Positions 20,150 through 31,285 of a DNA stretch of 64,000 bases are shown here, in pieces; within the stretch, counting starts at the first letter, position 1, and every line of letters starts with the position of its first letter. This DNA is from Sulfurimonas sp. Lineage in GTDB: Bacteria; Campylobacterota; Campylobacteria; Campylobacterales; Sulfurimonadaceae. The position numbers and the translations under genes are program-made. The DNA lies in the NCBI GenBank assembly GCA_027063505.1, contig JAMORO010000075.1:1-64000 (forward strand), given 5' to 3'. The notes under the pieces are model-generated. The model made no database searches. It worked only from the letters and a program-made list of their open reading frames with translations, and was not told the origin of the DNA.

Positions 20150-20860
20150 CTAGTATAAAATTTTAGCAAGATAGAGCCCATTTGCTGGAGCAGGGCGACA
20201 GTTATGGTTACTCGTGAGTGCGAGTTTCTCTTGTATTTGAGTGGCGTTTAAAGAGAGTAGTGCTCCTACCATAAGGCGTATCTGACTTCTTAAAAAACCA
20301 TTGGCTACAAAGTGTAAAATGATGTAATCCTTATATCTATATGCAAAAGCTTTATAAATTTCTCGAACACTGCTTCCTGTATCACTTCCTGTTTTCATAA
20401 AGTGACTAAAGTCATGAACACCTTGAAAAAGTGAGATATTTGAGTTTATCTCTTTAAAGCAAACAGTTTTTAAAAAAGTGATGAATTCAGCTTCAAAAGG
20501 ATTACTCTCTCCCTCTTTTAAGATGTAACGGTAACTCCGTTTTTTAGCACTGTATCGTGCATGAAACGCTATAGCAACTTGTGTAACATCTTTTACATAG
20601 ATACTACTCTCAAGCATCTCGTTGAGAGTTTTTTTTAATTTTTTTGCATCACTCCAGTAGTGGGGTAGATCAACATGACATACCTGCCCTGTAGCATGAA
20701 CTCCTTTGTCCGTTCGACCACTTGCAACTACTTTTGAGTCTATACCAAGTTTTTTTAGAACTCTCTCAAAAGTTCCTAGTACAGTATTACTTGTCTCAGT
20801 CTGAGTTTGTGAACCAAAGAAATGTGTACCGTTATAGGCCATAGTAATTTTAACTCGCAT
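20150..20860 (-). CDS. truA: tRNA pseudouridine(38-40) synthase
   Basis: MAYNGTHFFGSQ, SGRTDKGVHATGQV, FHARYSAKKRSYRY. Confidence 0.95.
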   Translation of the reverse strand: MRVKITMAYNGTHFFGSQTQTETSNTVLGTFERVLKKLGIDSKVVASGRTDKGVHATGQVCHVDLPHYWSDAKKLKKTLNEMLESSIYVKDVTQVAIAFHARYSAKKRSYRYILKEGESNPFEAEFITFLKTVCFKEINSNISLFQGVHDFSHFMKTGSDTGSSVREIYKAFAYRYKDYIILHFVANGFLRSQIRLMVGALLSLNATQIQEKLALTSNHNCRPAPANGLYLAKILY

Positions 20861-21880
20861 CTAAAACCGAACCAGAATTTTTCTTTTGTAGTAGGTATAG
20901 GTAAGGAGTGTCCAGAGTATAATAACAACAGGGATAGTGTAAAAACCAAGAAGTTTCTGTAGTCCCATAGTTGCACCATAAAAAAGAACAATACCTAAAA
21001 ATAGAAAGAGATATATTTGAGACTTTTGATGTCTTGAGTGTACTATACCAATAGCTGCTGCTAAGAAGAGCCCCATTACTGGAAATAGACTTAATAAAAA
21101 GTCTGTGATAAACATCTTTTTCTTTACTTTGTGTCGTTCTGGTGAGAGCCAGTAATCGAGAGGTTCACGATAAACATCTAATTTTGTTTTCATAGTATCA
21201 TTTAAGAGCATCATCTCAAAGTTTATCTGTGTAAATTTTTCCTTAGAGTAACTATAGCCTTGACCATTATAGAGTTTAAGTCGAAGAATACCAGAGTCAT
21301 TGAGAAGTTTAGCTCGTTTTGCAGAGATAAGAATTTCCTCTTTATCATTTTTGTTAAATAAAAAGACCTTTGAGAAACTCCCATCATCATTTTTTTTACC
21401 AAGATAGAGTAACCAGTTTCCAAAACTATTTCCAAACTCACTTGCAGCAAGGTTAAACTGGGCTTCACTCTTCTTATAGGAGATAAAGTTACTGGATAAA
21501 ATTTTAGAGTGTGGAAATATAATAAAAAAGTTAAAAAGCAAGATAACAGAGAGAAACATCGCTGGTTTTAGAAGTGTTTTTATAAGATATGAGGGTTTTA
21601 TACCTAGTGAAAAAATGACAACTATCTCATTTTCATTAGAGAGTCTAAAGAGGGAGAGTGTTGCTGCTATAAAAAAGGTCACAGGAAGAGTATAAAAAAG
21701 TAGTTCAGGAACTCTAAAGAAATAGAGCTTAGTCATCTCCCATACTGTGAGTTGAATTACTGCTGTATATGTTGCTAGCTTGATAAGAAATATAACAGAT
21801 GCAATAGCAAAAAGAGAAAGAAATATGGAGAAAAATATCGAAGATAAATTTGAGATAATATATTGACGAAGTTTATTCAT
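20861..21880 (-). CDS. LptF/LptG (YjgP/YjgQ) family permease
   Basis: Six-TM architecture; ELLFYTLPVTFFIAATLSLFRLSNENEIVVIFSLGI. Confidence 0.87.
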   Translation of the reverse strand: MNKLRQYIISNLSSIFFSIFLSLFAIASVIFLIKLATYTAVIQLTVWEMTKLYFFRVPELLFYTLPVTFFIAATLSLFRLSNENEIVVIFSLGIKPSYLIKTLLKPAMFLSVILLFNFFIIFPHSKILSSNFISYKKSEAQFNLAASEFGNSFGNWLLYLGKKNDDGSFSKVFLFNKNDKEEILISAKRAKLLNDSGILRLKLYNGQGYSYSKEKFTQINFEMMLLNDTMKTKLDVYREPLDYWLSPERHKVKKKMFITDFLLSLFPVMGLFLAAAIGIVHSRHQKSQIYLFLFLGIVLFYGATMGLQKLLGFYTIPVVIILWTLLTYTYYKRKILVRF

Positions 21881-21881
21881 A

Positions 21882-22697
21882 CTAGTAGTTCGCCTCTATA
21901 TAAGCAAGAATAGGTGATTCATAAATAAACACTATAAAAGTAGCAAGAGTTAAAAATGGGACAAAAGGAACTCTCTGCTCCTCTTTGGAAGCCTTTATAA
22001 CAGCGAGCATTACGGGAAGTGCTAAAAGTGCTGAAAGAAAAACTGCTACAAGAGTGAGTTTTACCCCAAGAAGGGCCCCCATAGTTGCTGCAACCATAAT
22101 ATCACCTTCTCCCATAGCTTCTATAAAAGGTGTTCTATCATAGTGTTTATTCCAAGATGTTTTAGTTTTAAGACCTGCTCTATAGACGGAAGAGGTCATA
22201 TAGTATGAGAGTGTAAAACGGAGTAGTGTAAAACCACCTGCAAAGAGTAGGGCATTTTGTAAGTTAAGTAAAAAGCCATCCGGAGTCCATGCTCCTAGAA
22301 TTGCGAAAACAATAGCAAGTAGATTAAGTGAGTCAGGAACCATTTTATACTTAAAATCTATCATAGAGAGAGCCAGAAGCATTAAAAAACTAAGTGCTAT
22401 AAAAAATGCTGGAATTGAAAGTCCATATTGATTTGCAATAGTTAAAAAAATGACTCCTGAAGTAAGCTCTATTAGTGGATACTGAATAGAAATTTTACTT
22501 TTACAAAAACTACACTTTCCCCGTAAAAAGAGCCATGAAAAGAGTGGAATGTTATGCCAAGGTTTAAGTTTACTACCACAAGAGTAACAGTATGAGCCTT
22601 CAAAAACAACACTTTCCTCTTTTGGAATACGTAAAATCACAACATTTAAGAAAGACCCGAACAGGAGACCAAAGATAAAAGAAAAACTAAGCTCCAT
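21882..22697 (-). CDS. Prepilin peptidase (A24 family)
   Basis: FGSFLNVVILRIP, two CxxC (CYSCG, CSFC), IDFKYKMVPDSLNL, GEGDIMVAATMGALLG. Confidence 0.93.
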   Translation of the reverse strand: MELSFSFIFGLLFGSFLNVVILRIPKEESVVFEGSYCYSCGSKLKPWHNIPLFSWLFLRGKCSFCKSKISIQYPLIELTSGVIFLTIANQYGLSIPAFFIALSFLMLLALSMIDFKYKMVPDSLNLLAIVFAILGAWTPDGFLLNLQNALLFAGGFTLLRFTLSYYMTSSVYRAGLKTKTSWNKHYDRTPFIEAMGEGDIMVAATMGALLGVKLTLVAVFLSALLALPVMLAVIKASKEEQRVPFVPFLTLATFIVFIYESPILAYIEANY

Positions 22698-23375
22698 CTA
22701 TTTTAGCCCTCCAAAACGACGTTCTACTTTAGTGAACTTTTTAATAATTTTTTCTAAATCTTTTGGGGTAAAATCAGGCCAGAGAGTCTCTGTAAAAAAG
22801 AGTTCTGCATAGGCAGATTGCCATAATAAAAAATTTGAGAGACGATGATCACCGCCTGTTCTTATGAGTAAGTCTACAGCATGTTTACAGTCAAGTTGAT
22901 TACTTAACATCTCTGTTGTAATATTCCCTTCAATATTTTTAAGTTTATTTACTGCTCGAATTATCTCATCTTGTGCCCCGTAGTTTAAAGCAAGGTACTG
23001 AACAAGACCATCACAGTGTGCAGTTTTTTCCTCTATCATTCGAATAGTTTTTTGGAGTGACTTACTAAATGCTCTAATATCCCCAACCGGTTCAAAACGA
23101 ACATTTAGTTCTAGGTATGTTTGGAGCTCTTTTTTAAGATAGTTATCAAGAAGTTTCATTAAAAACTCCACTTCTAAACGTGGCCGTTTCCAGTTTTCTG
23201 TAGAAAAAGCATAGAGTGTTAAGTACTCTATCTCCTTAGAATGAGAGCAGTAAGTCGTAATTGCTTTAACGACTTTAGCTCCCTCTTCATGGCCTTTTAC
23301 TCTTTTTTTACCTTGAAGTTCAGCCCATCGACCATTTCCATCCATAATAATTGCTATATGTTTTGCTTTATTCAT
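22698..23375 (-). CDS. uppS: Undecaprenyl diphosphate synthase (cis-prenyltransferase)
   Basis: HIAIIMDGNGRWA, LTLYAFSTENWKRP, DLLIRTGGDHRLSNFLLWQSAYAELFF. Confidence 0.96.
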   Translation of the reverse strand: MNKAKHIAIIMDGNGRWAELQGKKRVKGHEEGAKVVKAITTYCSHSKEIEYLTLYAFSTENWKRPRLEVEFLMKLLDNYLKKELQTYLELNVRFEPVGDIRAFSKSLQKTIRMIEEKTAHCDGLVQYLALNYGAQDEIIRAVNKLKNIEGNITTEMLSNQLDCKHAVDLLIRTGGDHRLSNFLLWQSAYAELFFTETLWPDFTPKDLEKIIKKFTKVERRFGGLK

Positions 23376-23391
23376 TATAATTACCTATCTT

Positions 23392-24666
23392 TTACTCTTG
23401 TAAACTTTTTGCATTTTTTAGTATTGTAAATGCTACACTTAATTTATCTGATGTTGGTATAGAAACTTTCTTATCTTGAGTGATGAAATCTACACTGTTT
23501 GTATCACTTCCAAAGCTACTAGAGTTTTCTAAGATATTTAGACACACTGCATCTAGGTTTTTATTTTCTAACATCGCAGTAGCATTCGAGATGGCACTTG
23601 AAGCATCAAGTTCTGCTTTAAAGCCGACAATACTAATACCTTCTTTATCAATAGTAGCAAGTATATCACGGTTCTTTTTGAGTTTTAACTCCCAACTCTC
23701 TCCTAGCATCTCTTTTTTTAGTTTTCCCTCTTGTGCAAACTCAGGAACATAGTCACTCACAGCGGCAGCCATAAAAAGAAATGGTTTTTTTTGAATAAGA
23801 TGAATCTGCTCATCACGAACCAATGTTGCTTTGGAAAGCTTGCCTTTTTTAGCAATACGAATAGAATCAATAAGATACTCATGCATCTCCTCACTATCTT
23901 CGACATCTAAAGTATACACGTCTTCGGGTAGATCTGTATCAAACTTTGTACTGATGAGATTTACATCTGCACCTTTACAGTAGAGAGCAGTTGCCATAGC
24001 AGATGCCATCTTTCCACTAGAAAAGTTAGATATATAGCGAACTTCATCTATCTTTTCTATTGTACCACCACCTGTTACAATGACTCTTCTGTCAGACCAA
24101 AATTCATCTTTTAGGAGTTCTCTAGCCGTCGCCCAAAAGATATTTTGAGGTTCTGCCATCGCACCATCTCCTGTAGTTTTACAAGCAAGTTCTTTTGTTT
24201 GAGTCTCTAATATTGTATAGTTTGCTATACCGAGCATTTTCAAGTTTGCTTGTGTCATAGGGTTTTGAAGCATATTTGTGTTTGCTGAAGGTGCGAGGAT
24301 TTTCATCTTACTAAATGCTAAAGCACATTGAAGTAGCATTGTATCAGCAATAGCATTTGCAAGTTTTGCAATAGTATTTGCTGTAGCTGGTGCAATAACC
24401 AGAACATCTGCCCACTGTGTTGCTTTAATATGGTTATGATCATTTACCCATGATTCATTTGTATCATCAAGCACTTGCTTTGAAGTAAGTGTCTCATATG
24501 TTAGTGGTGTGATAAATTTCTTTGCCGCTTCACTCATCACTACTTTTACTTCGGCTCCTGCTTTGGTAAACATACGAGCGAGTTCAACTGTTTTATAGAC
24601 AGCAATAGAGCCTGTAACAGCTAAAAGAATTTTTCTATTTTTTAGTAAATTATCTGGTATCGTCAT
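23392..24666 (-). CDS. coaBC: Bifunctional phosphopantothenoylcysteine decarboxylase/phosphopantothenate-cysteine ligase
   Basis: LLAVTGSIAVYK, VLVIAPATANTIAKLANAIADTML, TGGGTIEKIDEVRYISNFSSGKMA. Confidence 0.95.
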   Translation of the reverse strand: MTIPDNLLKNRKILLAVTGSIAVYKTVELARMFTKAGAEVKVVMSEAAKKFITPLTYETLTSKQVLDDTNESWVNDHNHIKATQWADVLVIAPATANTIAKLANAIADTMLLQCALAFSKMKILAPSANTNMLQNPMTQANLKMLGIANYTILETQTKELACKTTGDGAMAEPQNIFWATARELLKDEFWSDRRVIVTGGGTIEKIDEVRYISNFSSGKMASAMATALYCKGADVNLISTKFDTDLPEDVYTLDVEDSEEMHEYLIDSIRIAKKGKLSKATLVRDEQIHLIQKKPFLFMAAAVSDYVPEFAQEGKLKKEMLGESWELKLKKNRDILATIDKEGISIVGFKAELDASSAISNATAMLENKNLDAVCLNILENSSSFGSDTNSVDFITQDKKVSIPTSDKLSVAFTILKNAKSLQE

Positions 24667-24868
24667 TTATAAAATCTTTAATATTATTTTTAATTCTTAA
24701 TATTCTACCAAATTAGACTTAGAGTTTATTTTAGAGTATATTTTATTAAATGGGTTTTGTGTAAAATTAACACATTTTTATCACAAGTTTTATAAAAAAA
24801 ACTTATTCTATAGACTATCATGTGATATTATTGTAATATAAGTACAAATTATTTCATAAAGGTCCAAA

Positions 24869-27814
24869 ATGAAACTATCTTTAATTGCATCAACTATTTT
24901 AATAACATCTATGACATTTCAAGGGTGTGGTAGTGACTCTAAAGAAGATACACCTCCACCTAAAAAAACTCTTGACCAAGTAATATTTGAAGAGTCAACA
25001 GATAGTCTATTAGATACTATAAAAGATATGTTTTCAAGTGACTCTGATGAGTCTGATAAAACATCTGAAGATAGAGCAGAAGAGTTAGATACAATGCTCT
25101 CAGATTTAGCTAATAATACAAGTAGTGTAGAAGAGTTTACTCAAAAGGCACTTGATGTTACTGTTCTATATGTTGTGAACGAGTACGCATTCTTTGATGT
25201 TGCAAAAGATTACTTATTAGATGATGATTGGGAGTATGAGAACAAAAGAAATTTAACACTCTCAGAGTATATCTATCTCTCAAGTGCTACGATTGTTGGA
25301 TATATAGGTGATTATTATGAAGAAGCAACAAATGGCGGATTTTTTGCACCAGCAAGAGGAATTTTCTCTGATAGTACTTCTGATATTTTAGATAAAATTA
25401 TCGATGAACTTTATAATATTCTATTAGAACTAGCAGGTGAGTACTCTTTTGAGTCACTTTGGGATAACCTTTTCCCTACACCAGATGTTATAGTACCTCC
25501 GGAAGATGGTACATATACAAAAATAGATCCAAATCAAGATTTTGAATTTACAGCAAATGATATTAACTCAAAAGCATATTTTGTAGCATCAGAACAGTAT
25601 ATGACTGTTACCTTTGAAAATGATGGCCTCCGTGGTTATGGAGATATTGGTTATGGTATTGGTGCTGATTTTACTAGTGATTTAAATAGTGATGGTACAT
25701 TCTCTATAGTTATGAATGATGTAGAATATATTTTAACGATGAAGTATAGAGATCCTGATTACTGTACTGCTACAGAGATGTTAGACACTAAAAATGGTAT
25801 TACTTATCCAGCATATTGGTTTACAAATGAGACAGTTTATGAAGAGGCATCAAATGTTACAACAGCTGAGTCTCTCTGTCATATCCACTCTACAGAGTAT
25901 GAAGCAAAAGAGATTGCTAAAGATGGTGTCTTAGAAGCAATAGCAGATGAGAGAGAAGGACATTTCCCTGTAACAGGTTCTACATCTGAAATAGTCAATG
26001 CACTCGTTGATGGTGTAGATAACAGTTCTGATGTAACAGATGCAAAATATTTTGCTCGTAAGATGAGACATGGTGTTTTCTCTATCTACACAACAAATGG
26101 ACAAACACATACACTTCAAGCAACTGAAAATGAAAAAATTACACGGGAGTTACTCCCTCTTGCTGCTTCAAGTGCTTTAGGTATGGAAAAGTTAATGAAT
26201 GGAGCATATGATTCTTCAGTTGCATTTCAAGATGAAGTTAATCGTGATTTAAATAATTCAGTTACTGAGGTAAATGCACGTTTTGATGCACTTATAGTTG
26301 CAACTGATCAAGCAATGAATAGAACAACAAGTGAAACAAATTATCATGGTGTGTCTGATGTCACAGTTTACGGTGATATTGTTGATTTTGAAGCAAAAGA
26401 TAAACAGATTAGCTTCTTTTCTAACACGGCTAAAGCAGAAGTAACTATTAAAATTTATAATGATCAAAATAATGGAATTAATGCTGATGTTGTCTTTCAA
26501 ACTTTTGTAACTACTACATTAATTGGTGATTCAGATGTTAAATTTTCAGATATAGATGCAACTTCAGATACAAGTTACATATCTGGAAATGATTATAAGC
26601 TTAATATTAAAAGTTTTAATTATCATCGAGCAAATGGTCTTATGAGCATAACTGGAGATGGTTACCTTGGAAATGCATCTAGACTTACATTTGATGAGTA
26701 TACGATTCTTGCAAACTTTGTAGAAGAACCTACTATAGAATTGAAAAAATTTAGTGCTACAATGAATGGTTCAATTACAACAGCTCAAGGAAGAGTATTT
26801 GATGGTAAATTAGTATTCGATGGTGATAATACAGATAACTCTAAAATGGATGGAACTCTTATCGGTATTGATGATGAGCCTAAAATAGTAGGTGTTATTA
26901 GAACTTCACTCTCTTCAGAAGAGGTTACAGAATGGGTGGCAACTCATGATAGTGTATCGACAGAGGATGCAGGTGATTTAGACAATATAGGTGACCAGAG
27001 TTACTCTATGGATGTTTTAGTTAGTAAAGATGATAAAAGTGTAAGTGCCGATATGCTTGTAAAACGTGATACTAGTAAAGATACATGGACTTACTTGATG
27101 AAAGATTTAGCAGTAAGTGACAATAATGGAAATATGCTTGCTTCAAAAATTTATCTTATTCAAAAAGGGGCTAATACTTTAGCACAAACTCTTGAAAAAG
27201 TAGCGATGAATGGAACAACACTTGATTCAGATATGAATAGATTAATCAACCTTGGTTGGGATGTGGCAAGTGATTTTGATGAGATAGGTATTGAAGGATT
27301 AAAAATAACTATGAAACCAAATTCTGGTGATGTTATTATAAATAGTACGATTAATGTTTTAAACAATGGAACTGAGATGAGTGCAACAATGCAGAGTAGT
27401 TATGACTATGCAACAACTCATATTAATTTAGATGGTGATTTTTCAACTGTTGTAACAGAAGAGAGTGGTGAAAATATATATAGTAATACTTTTGAAATTG
27501 CAGGTTCAATAATTGTTGATAGTTTATTTGACTATAGTTATTCAGTTGACTATACAGATTCAGAACAACTTATACTGTTCACGCGTAAAGATAGTAACTA
27601 TCAGATGGGATTTAAGTTAACACAAAATGCAGTTGTTGGTGGGGATTCATATGGTGTTCTCGCAGATTTTGTTATGAATGATGCGTATGATGTTCTTGAA
27701 GCTATGAAAGTAAAAGATAGTAGTGGTCGTACACTTGGTGACTATAATCGTACTGTAAATAGCCTACAGATAGAGTTTACAGATGATGTAAAAGAGTATA
27801 TGTATTTATACTAA
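24869..27814 (+). CDS. Large hypothetical lipoprotein
   Basis: Signal peptide with lipobox-like FQGC; 981 aa, acidic, beta-rich appearance; no recognised family. Confidence 0.8.
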   Translation: MKLSLIASTILITSMTFQGCGSDSKEDTPPPKKTLDQVIFEESTDSLLDTIKDMFSSDSDESDKTSEDRAEELDTMLSDLANNTSSVEEFTQKALDVTVLYVVNEYAFFDVAKDYLLDDDWEYENKRNLTLSEYIYLSSATIVGYIGDYYEEATNGGFFAPARGIFSDSTSDILDKIIDELYNILLELAGEYSFESLWDNLFPTPDVIVPPEDGTYTKIDPNQDFEFTANDINSKAYFVASEQYMTVTFENDGLRGYGDIGYGIGADFTSDLNSDGTFSIVMNDVEYILTMKYRDPDYCTATEMLDTKNGITYPAYWFTNETVYEEASNVTTAESLCHIHSTEYEAKEIAKDGVLEAIADEREGHFPVTGSTSEIVNALVDGVDNSSDVTDAKYFARKMRHGVFSIYTTNGQTHTLQATENEKITRELLPLAASSALGMEKLMNGAYDSSVAFQDEVNRDLNNSVTEVNARFDALIVATDQAMNRTTSETNYHGVSDVTVYGDIVDFEAKDKQISFFSNTAKAEVTIKIYNDQNNGINADVVFQTFVTTTLIGDSDVKFSDIDATSDTSYISGNDYKLNIKSFNYHRANGLMSITGDGYLGNASRLTFDEYTILANFVEEPTIELKKFSATMNGSITTAQGRVFDGKLVFDGDNTDNSKMDGTLIGIDDEPKIVGVIRTSLSSEEVTEWVATHDSVSTEDAGDLDNIGDQSYSMDVLVSKDDKSVSADMLVKRDTSKDTWTYLMKDLAVSDNNGNMLASKIYLIQKGANTLAQTLEKVAMNGTTLDSDMNRLINLGWDVASDFDEIGIEGLKITMKPNSGDVIINSTINVLNNGTEMSATMQSSYDYATTHINLDGDFSTVVTEESGENIYSNTFEIAGSIIVDSLFDYSYSVDYTDSEQLILFTRKDSNYQMGFKLTQNAVVGGDSYGVLADFVMNDAYDVLEAMKVKDSSGRTLGDYNRTVNSLQIEFTDDVKEYMYLY

Positions 27815-27834
27815 AAAGTCACTCTTCTCGACAT

Positions 27835-27862
27835 TAGTAATAGTATATTTATACTGTTACTA
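27835..27862 (+). terminator. Hairpin downstream of the lipoprotein gene, candidate terminator
   Basis: TAGTAATAGTATA-TT-TATACTGTTACTA inverted repeat with a single G-T pair. Confidence 0.4.
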
Positions 27863-27969
27863 AAATATACACTCTTTTCACTTCTTTTCAAAAAAACAAT
27901 AATTACTCTTTTACCATTAATATTTCTTATAAAATAAAAGTAGATAGAATATAATAAAAGGTAACTGAT

Positions 27970-28773
27970 ATGACAAAAACACTTCTAGAAAATATTGAAA
28001 CTGTTCCTGCTCTTCCTGAGACTGTACAAGCTGTAGAAAGAATTTACAATGATGAGAACTCTACTTTAGAGGAGATGCAAAAAGCGATAGAAAAAGATCC
28101 TCTTCTTACAGCAAATATATTAAAAATTGTAAACTCACCTATGTACGGTTTAAAAAATCAAGTAAGCACAATAAAACAGGCAATTTCCCTCTTAGGAAAA
28201 GATTCTGTTCGAATGTTTGTTTTAAGTAGTGTAACAAGCTCTTTTGAGATTGATCTCTCCCCATATGATATGACACAGGAGCAGTTCTCCTTAGCTTGTG
28301 ATAGACAATTAGCACTTATGTTACATTGGTTGATTCGTAGAAAACCACAGCGTTTAGCACTCTTAGGACCTGCCTCATTTCTAGTAGATATTGGCCGTGT
28401 AATAATTGCAAAAACATTAATTGCAGATGGGAAAGAGGACATTATTAAAATAGCAACTCTTGCAGGAGAAGATATTGCACAAGCAGAAAAAACAGCTTGT
28501 GGTGCACAGACAACAGATGTAACGGCAACACTTTTTGCAAAATGGAATTTTAATCCGGATGTAGTTCATATTATTCGTTATAGTGATGATCCAGAAGGTA
28601 CTGTCGAAGAGGATAGAGAGATGGCAGCAGAACTTAAAGTTGTTCGTGAAACGGTAATGCCAAATGGTGAGATAACAGAAGAGTCAATTGCAACAGCCAA
28701 AGAGACTATAGAGGAGTTTGGTCTTCATCTAGAGTCCTATGAAAAAGCTCTTGATAAAGTACTTAATAGTTAG
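27970..28773 (+). CDS. HDOD domain protein
   Basis: LPALPETVQAVERI, LLTANILKIVNSPMYGLKNQVSTIKQAISLLGKDSVRMFVLS. Confidence 0.9.
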   Translation: MTKTLLENIETVPALPETVQAVERIYNDENSTLEEMQKAIEKDPLLTANILKIVNSPMYGLKNQVSTIKQAISLLGKDSVRMFVLSSVTSSFEIDLSPYDMTQEQFSLACDRQLALMLHWLIRRKPQRLALLGPASFLVDIGRVIIAKTLIADGKEDIIKIATLAGEDIAQAEKTACGAQTTDVTATLFAKWNFNPDVVHIIRYSDDPEGTVEEDREMAAELKVVRETVMPNGEITEESIATAKETIEEFGLHLESYEKALDKVLNS

Positions 28774-29126
28774 AAAGTTATGACTTTTATATGTTCACTC
28801 TGTAGTGCCTGAGTGAGCATATCCCCTGTATGAATAAGTTCTACACCAAGAGCTTCTAACTCTTTTGAAATGCCATAATCATCTGTACAGACAACACAAG
28901 CATTAAATTTTACACCACTTCTCTTGACAACTTCAAACTGTTTTTGAATCTCTCTATCGCTTACTAAAAGTTTAGCAGAAGGTCCCCAAATCATTATGGT
29001 CGCTTTATCCCAGTATCCTCTATCTAGCATAACACTACCATAGAGAAGAATGAGCTTTTGTGCTACTTCTTTCTCTTGGCTGGACCAAATGATAAGAAGT
29101 TCATTTGGCATGTTATTTTTTTCCAA
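28770..29126 (-). CDS. DsrE-family-like protein
   Basis: [53 protein letters not shown]; start may be the internal ATG at 29111. Confidence 0.7.
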   Translation of the reverse strand: MEKNNMPNELLIIWSSQEKEVAQKLILLYGSVMLDRGYWDKATIMIWGPSAKLLVSDREIQKQFEVVKRSGVKFNACVVCTDDYGISKELEALGVELIHTGDMLTQALQSEHIKVITF

Positions 29127-30417
29127 AGTGTTTATAGAAGTAATCTTTTATTGTTCGTAGTTTTGTTCTACTAAGTGCTAAGTTACCACTAGTAATAGTA
29201 CCGCTTGGGATAGTACTTCCAGCAGCGATCATTACATCATTTTCTATGGTAACCGGAGCGATGAGTTGTGTATCACTTCCCACAAAAACATTTTTACCTA
29301 TGATAGTCTTATATTTTTTAACACCATCATAGTTACAAGTAATAGTTCCTGCACCAATATTTGTTCCCTCATCAATCTGAGAATCACCTAAGTAGCTTAA
29401 GTGTCCCGCTTTAACACCTTTAAGGCTTGATTTTTTCACTTCAACAAAGTTACCAATATGTGTATCTTCTATATATGAAGCAGGGCGGAGATGGGCGAGT
29501 GGTCCAACATCGGAGTTTTTGACAATACTATCTTCTATAACACTTCCTGATTTTATATGAGACTCTTTTATGAGTGTCTCACCGCAGATACGACAGCCAT
29601 TTTCAACTATACACTCTCCTTCAAACGCTACTGTAGACTCTATGTATATAGTAGAAGGAAGTTGCATAATTACACCTGCATTCATCCATCTCGTTTTAAT
29701 TCTCTCTTGCATAATCTCTTCAGAGTCACTAAGATCTTTTTTAGAGTTTACCCCTTTAAAGTGCTCTTCATCTACTAAAAGTGGTGCTATTTTTAAGCCA
29801 TCTGCTTTAGCCATTGCTATAACATCTGTTAAGTAGTACTCCTCTTGAGCATTATCATTACTTAAAAGTGGAATATACTTCTCGATAACTTCTTTAGAAA
29901 AAGAATAAATACCAGCATTAACAGTTGTAGTTTTTAACTCTACTTCATTCGCATCTTTCTGTTCTACTATATACTGTACTTGTTCATCTTTTATGATTAC
30001 TCGACCGTAGCCACTTGGATCTTTCAAATCAAAAATAGACATAATAACATCAGCATCTGTATCTAAAAATCCTTGAAGAGCATCTGCTGTAATGAGAGGC
30101 ATATCTCCATTTAGCACTAAAACTTTTTTATTTTTTGGTGCTACATTTTTCATAGCACCACCAGTTCCAGGAAAATTTTCAGCATCTTGGACTACAAAGT
30201 TTACATCTTCAAAGAGTGCAGACATCTGCTCTATAACTAGCTCTTTTTGATGTGCTACAACAACACTAATATCATTAGATATCTCTTGTGATGCTTTTAT
30301 AATGTGATAAAGCATAGGTTTACCACTTATAGTGTGGAGCACTTTTGCCTTAGGTGATTTCATACGGCTACCTTTTCCAGCAGCTAAAATAATTATACTA
30401 ATGTTCTCTTTATTCAT
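29113..30417 (-). CDS. glmU: Bifunctional UDP-GlcNAc pyrophosphorylase/GlcN-1-P acetyltransferase
   Basis: [28 protein letters not shown], left-handed beta-helix hexapeptides; ORF extends upstream to 30486 but [16 protein letters not shown] gives a start at 30417. Confidence 0.96.
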   Translation of the reverse strand: MNKENISIIILAAGKGSRMKSPKAKVLHTISGKPMLYHIIKASQEISNDISVVVAHQKELVIEQMSALFEDVNFVVQDAENFPGTGGAMKNVAPKNKKVLVLNGDMPLITADALQGFLDTDADVIMSIFDLKDPSGYGRVIIKDEQVQYIVEQKDANEVELKTTTVNAGIYSFSKEVIEKYIPLLSNDNAQEEYYLTDVIAMAKADGLKIAPLLVDEEHFKGVNSKKDLSDSEEIMQERIKTRWMNAGVIMQLPSTIYIESTVAFEGECIVENGCRICGETLIKESHIKSGSVIEDSIVKNSDVGPLAHLRPASYIEDTHIGNFVEVKKSSLKGVKAGHLSYLGDSQIDEGTNIGAGTITCNYDGVKKYKTIIGKNVFVGSDTQLIAPVTIENDVMIAAGSTIPSGTITSGNLALSRTKLRTIKDYFYKHFGKK

Positions 30418-30511
30418 ACTATCCCTTTGTTTTTCGAAATGTAATTTTAACCAAAAATTGATTAGTTTTGTGGTATTATAAGTCAATTATAATTTTATGC
30501 AAGGTTTTTAA

Positions 30512-31276
30512 ATGGATTTAGGTACGGTCATTGGTATTGTTTTAATTTTAGTGCTGCTTCTTGGGGCTATGACTATGGGTGTTGGTGTCGGCGCTTATAT
30601 TGATATCCCTTCAGTTTTGATTGTTGTTGGTGGTAGTATCGGGGCACTAATGATCTCATTTAAACCAAATCAGATGAAAGCCTTTACAAAAATCTTTGGA
30701 AAAGCGATCAAGCCAGGGGAAGAAGATCCTCAGGAATTGATTAAAAAACTTGTTGAGTTCGCAACTAAGGCTAGAAAAGATGGTATCTTAGCCTTAGAAG
30801 GTGATGTAAATGATGAAGAGAATGAGTTTCTTAAAAAAGGACTCTCTATGGCGATTGATGGAAGTGAACCTGATACTATTCGTGATCTTTTAGAGATAGA
30901 GATGGAGCAGACGAGTACTCGTCATAAGATCCATGGTTCTATCTTTAATCAGTGGGCTGGTCTTGCTGGGGCTATGGGAATGGTTGGTACACTTATTGGA
31001 CTTGTTGCGATGCTTCTAAATATGGCAGACCCCTCAGCTATTGGGCCATCAATGGCAGTTGCCCTTCTGACTACTATGTATGGTGCTATCATTGGAAATG
31101 TTTTTGGAACACCTATCTACAATATCCTAGCAATTAGAAATGATGAAGAGACTATTATTAGGGAGATGATTATCTCGGGGATAATGTCTATTCAATCTGG
31201 TGATGCTCCTCGTGTTCTTGAAGCGAAACTTCTCGCATATCTCGCACCTACTGACCGTGTCAGTCAGTTTGACTAG
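30512..31276 (+). CDS. motA: Flagellar motor stator protein MotA
   Basis: Four-TM stator; WAGLAGAMGMVGTLIGLVAMLLNM; followed by motB. Confidence 0.94.
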   Translation: MDLGTVIGIVLILVLLLGAMTMGVGVGAYIDIPSVLIVVGGSIGALMISFKPNQMKAFTKIFGKAIKPGEEDPQELIKKLVEFATKARKDGILALEGDVNDEENEFLKKGLSMAIDGSEPDTIRDLLEIEMEQTSTRHKIHGSIFNQWAGLAGAMGMVGTLIGLVAMLLNMADPSAIGPSMAVALLTTMYGAIIGNVFGTPIYNILAIRNDEETIIREMIISGIMSIQSGDAPRVLEAKLLAYLAPTDRVSQFD

Positions 31277-31285
31277 AGAGCTATA

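Noticed and set aside
23480-23752. 90-aa plus-strand ORF inside coaBC
   Set aside because: Antisense to a well supported CDS.
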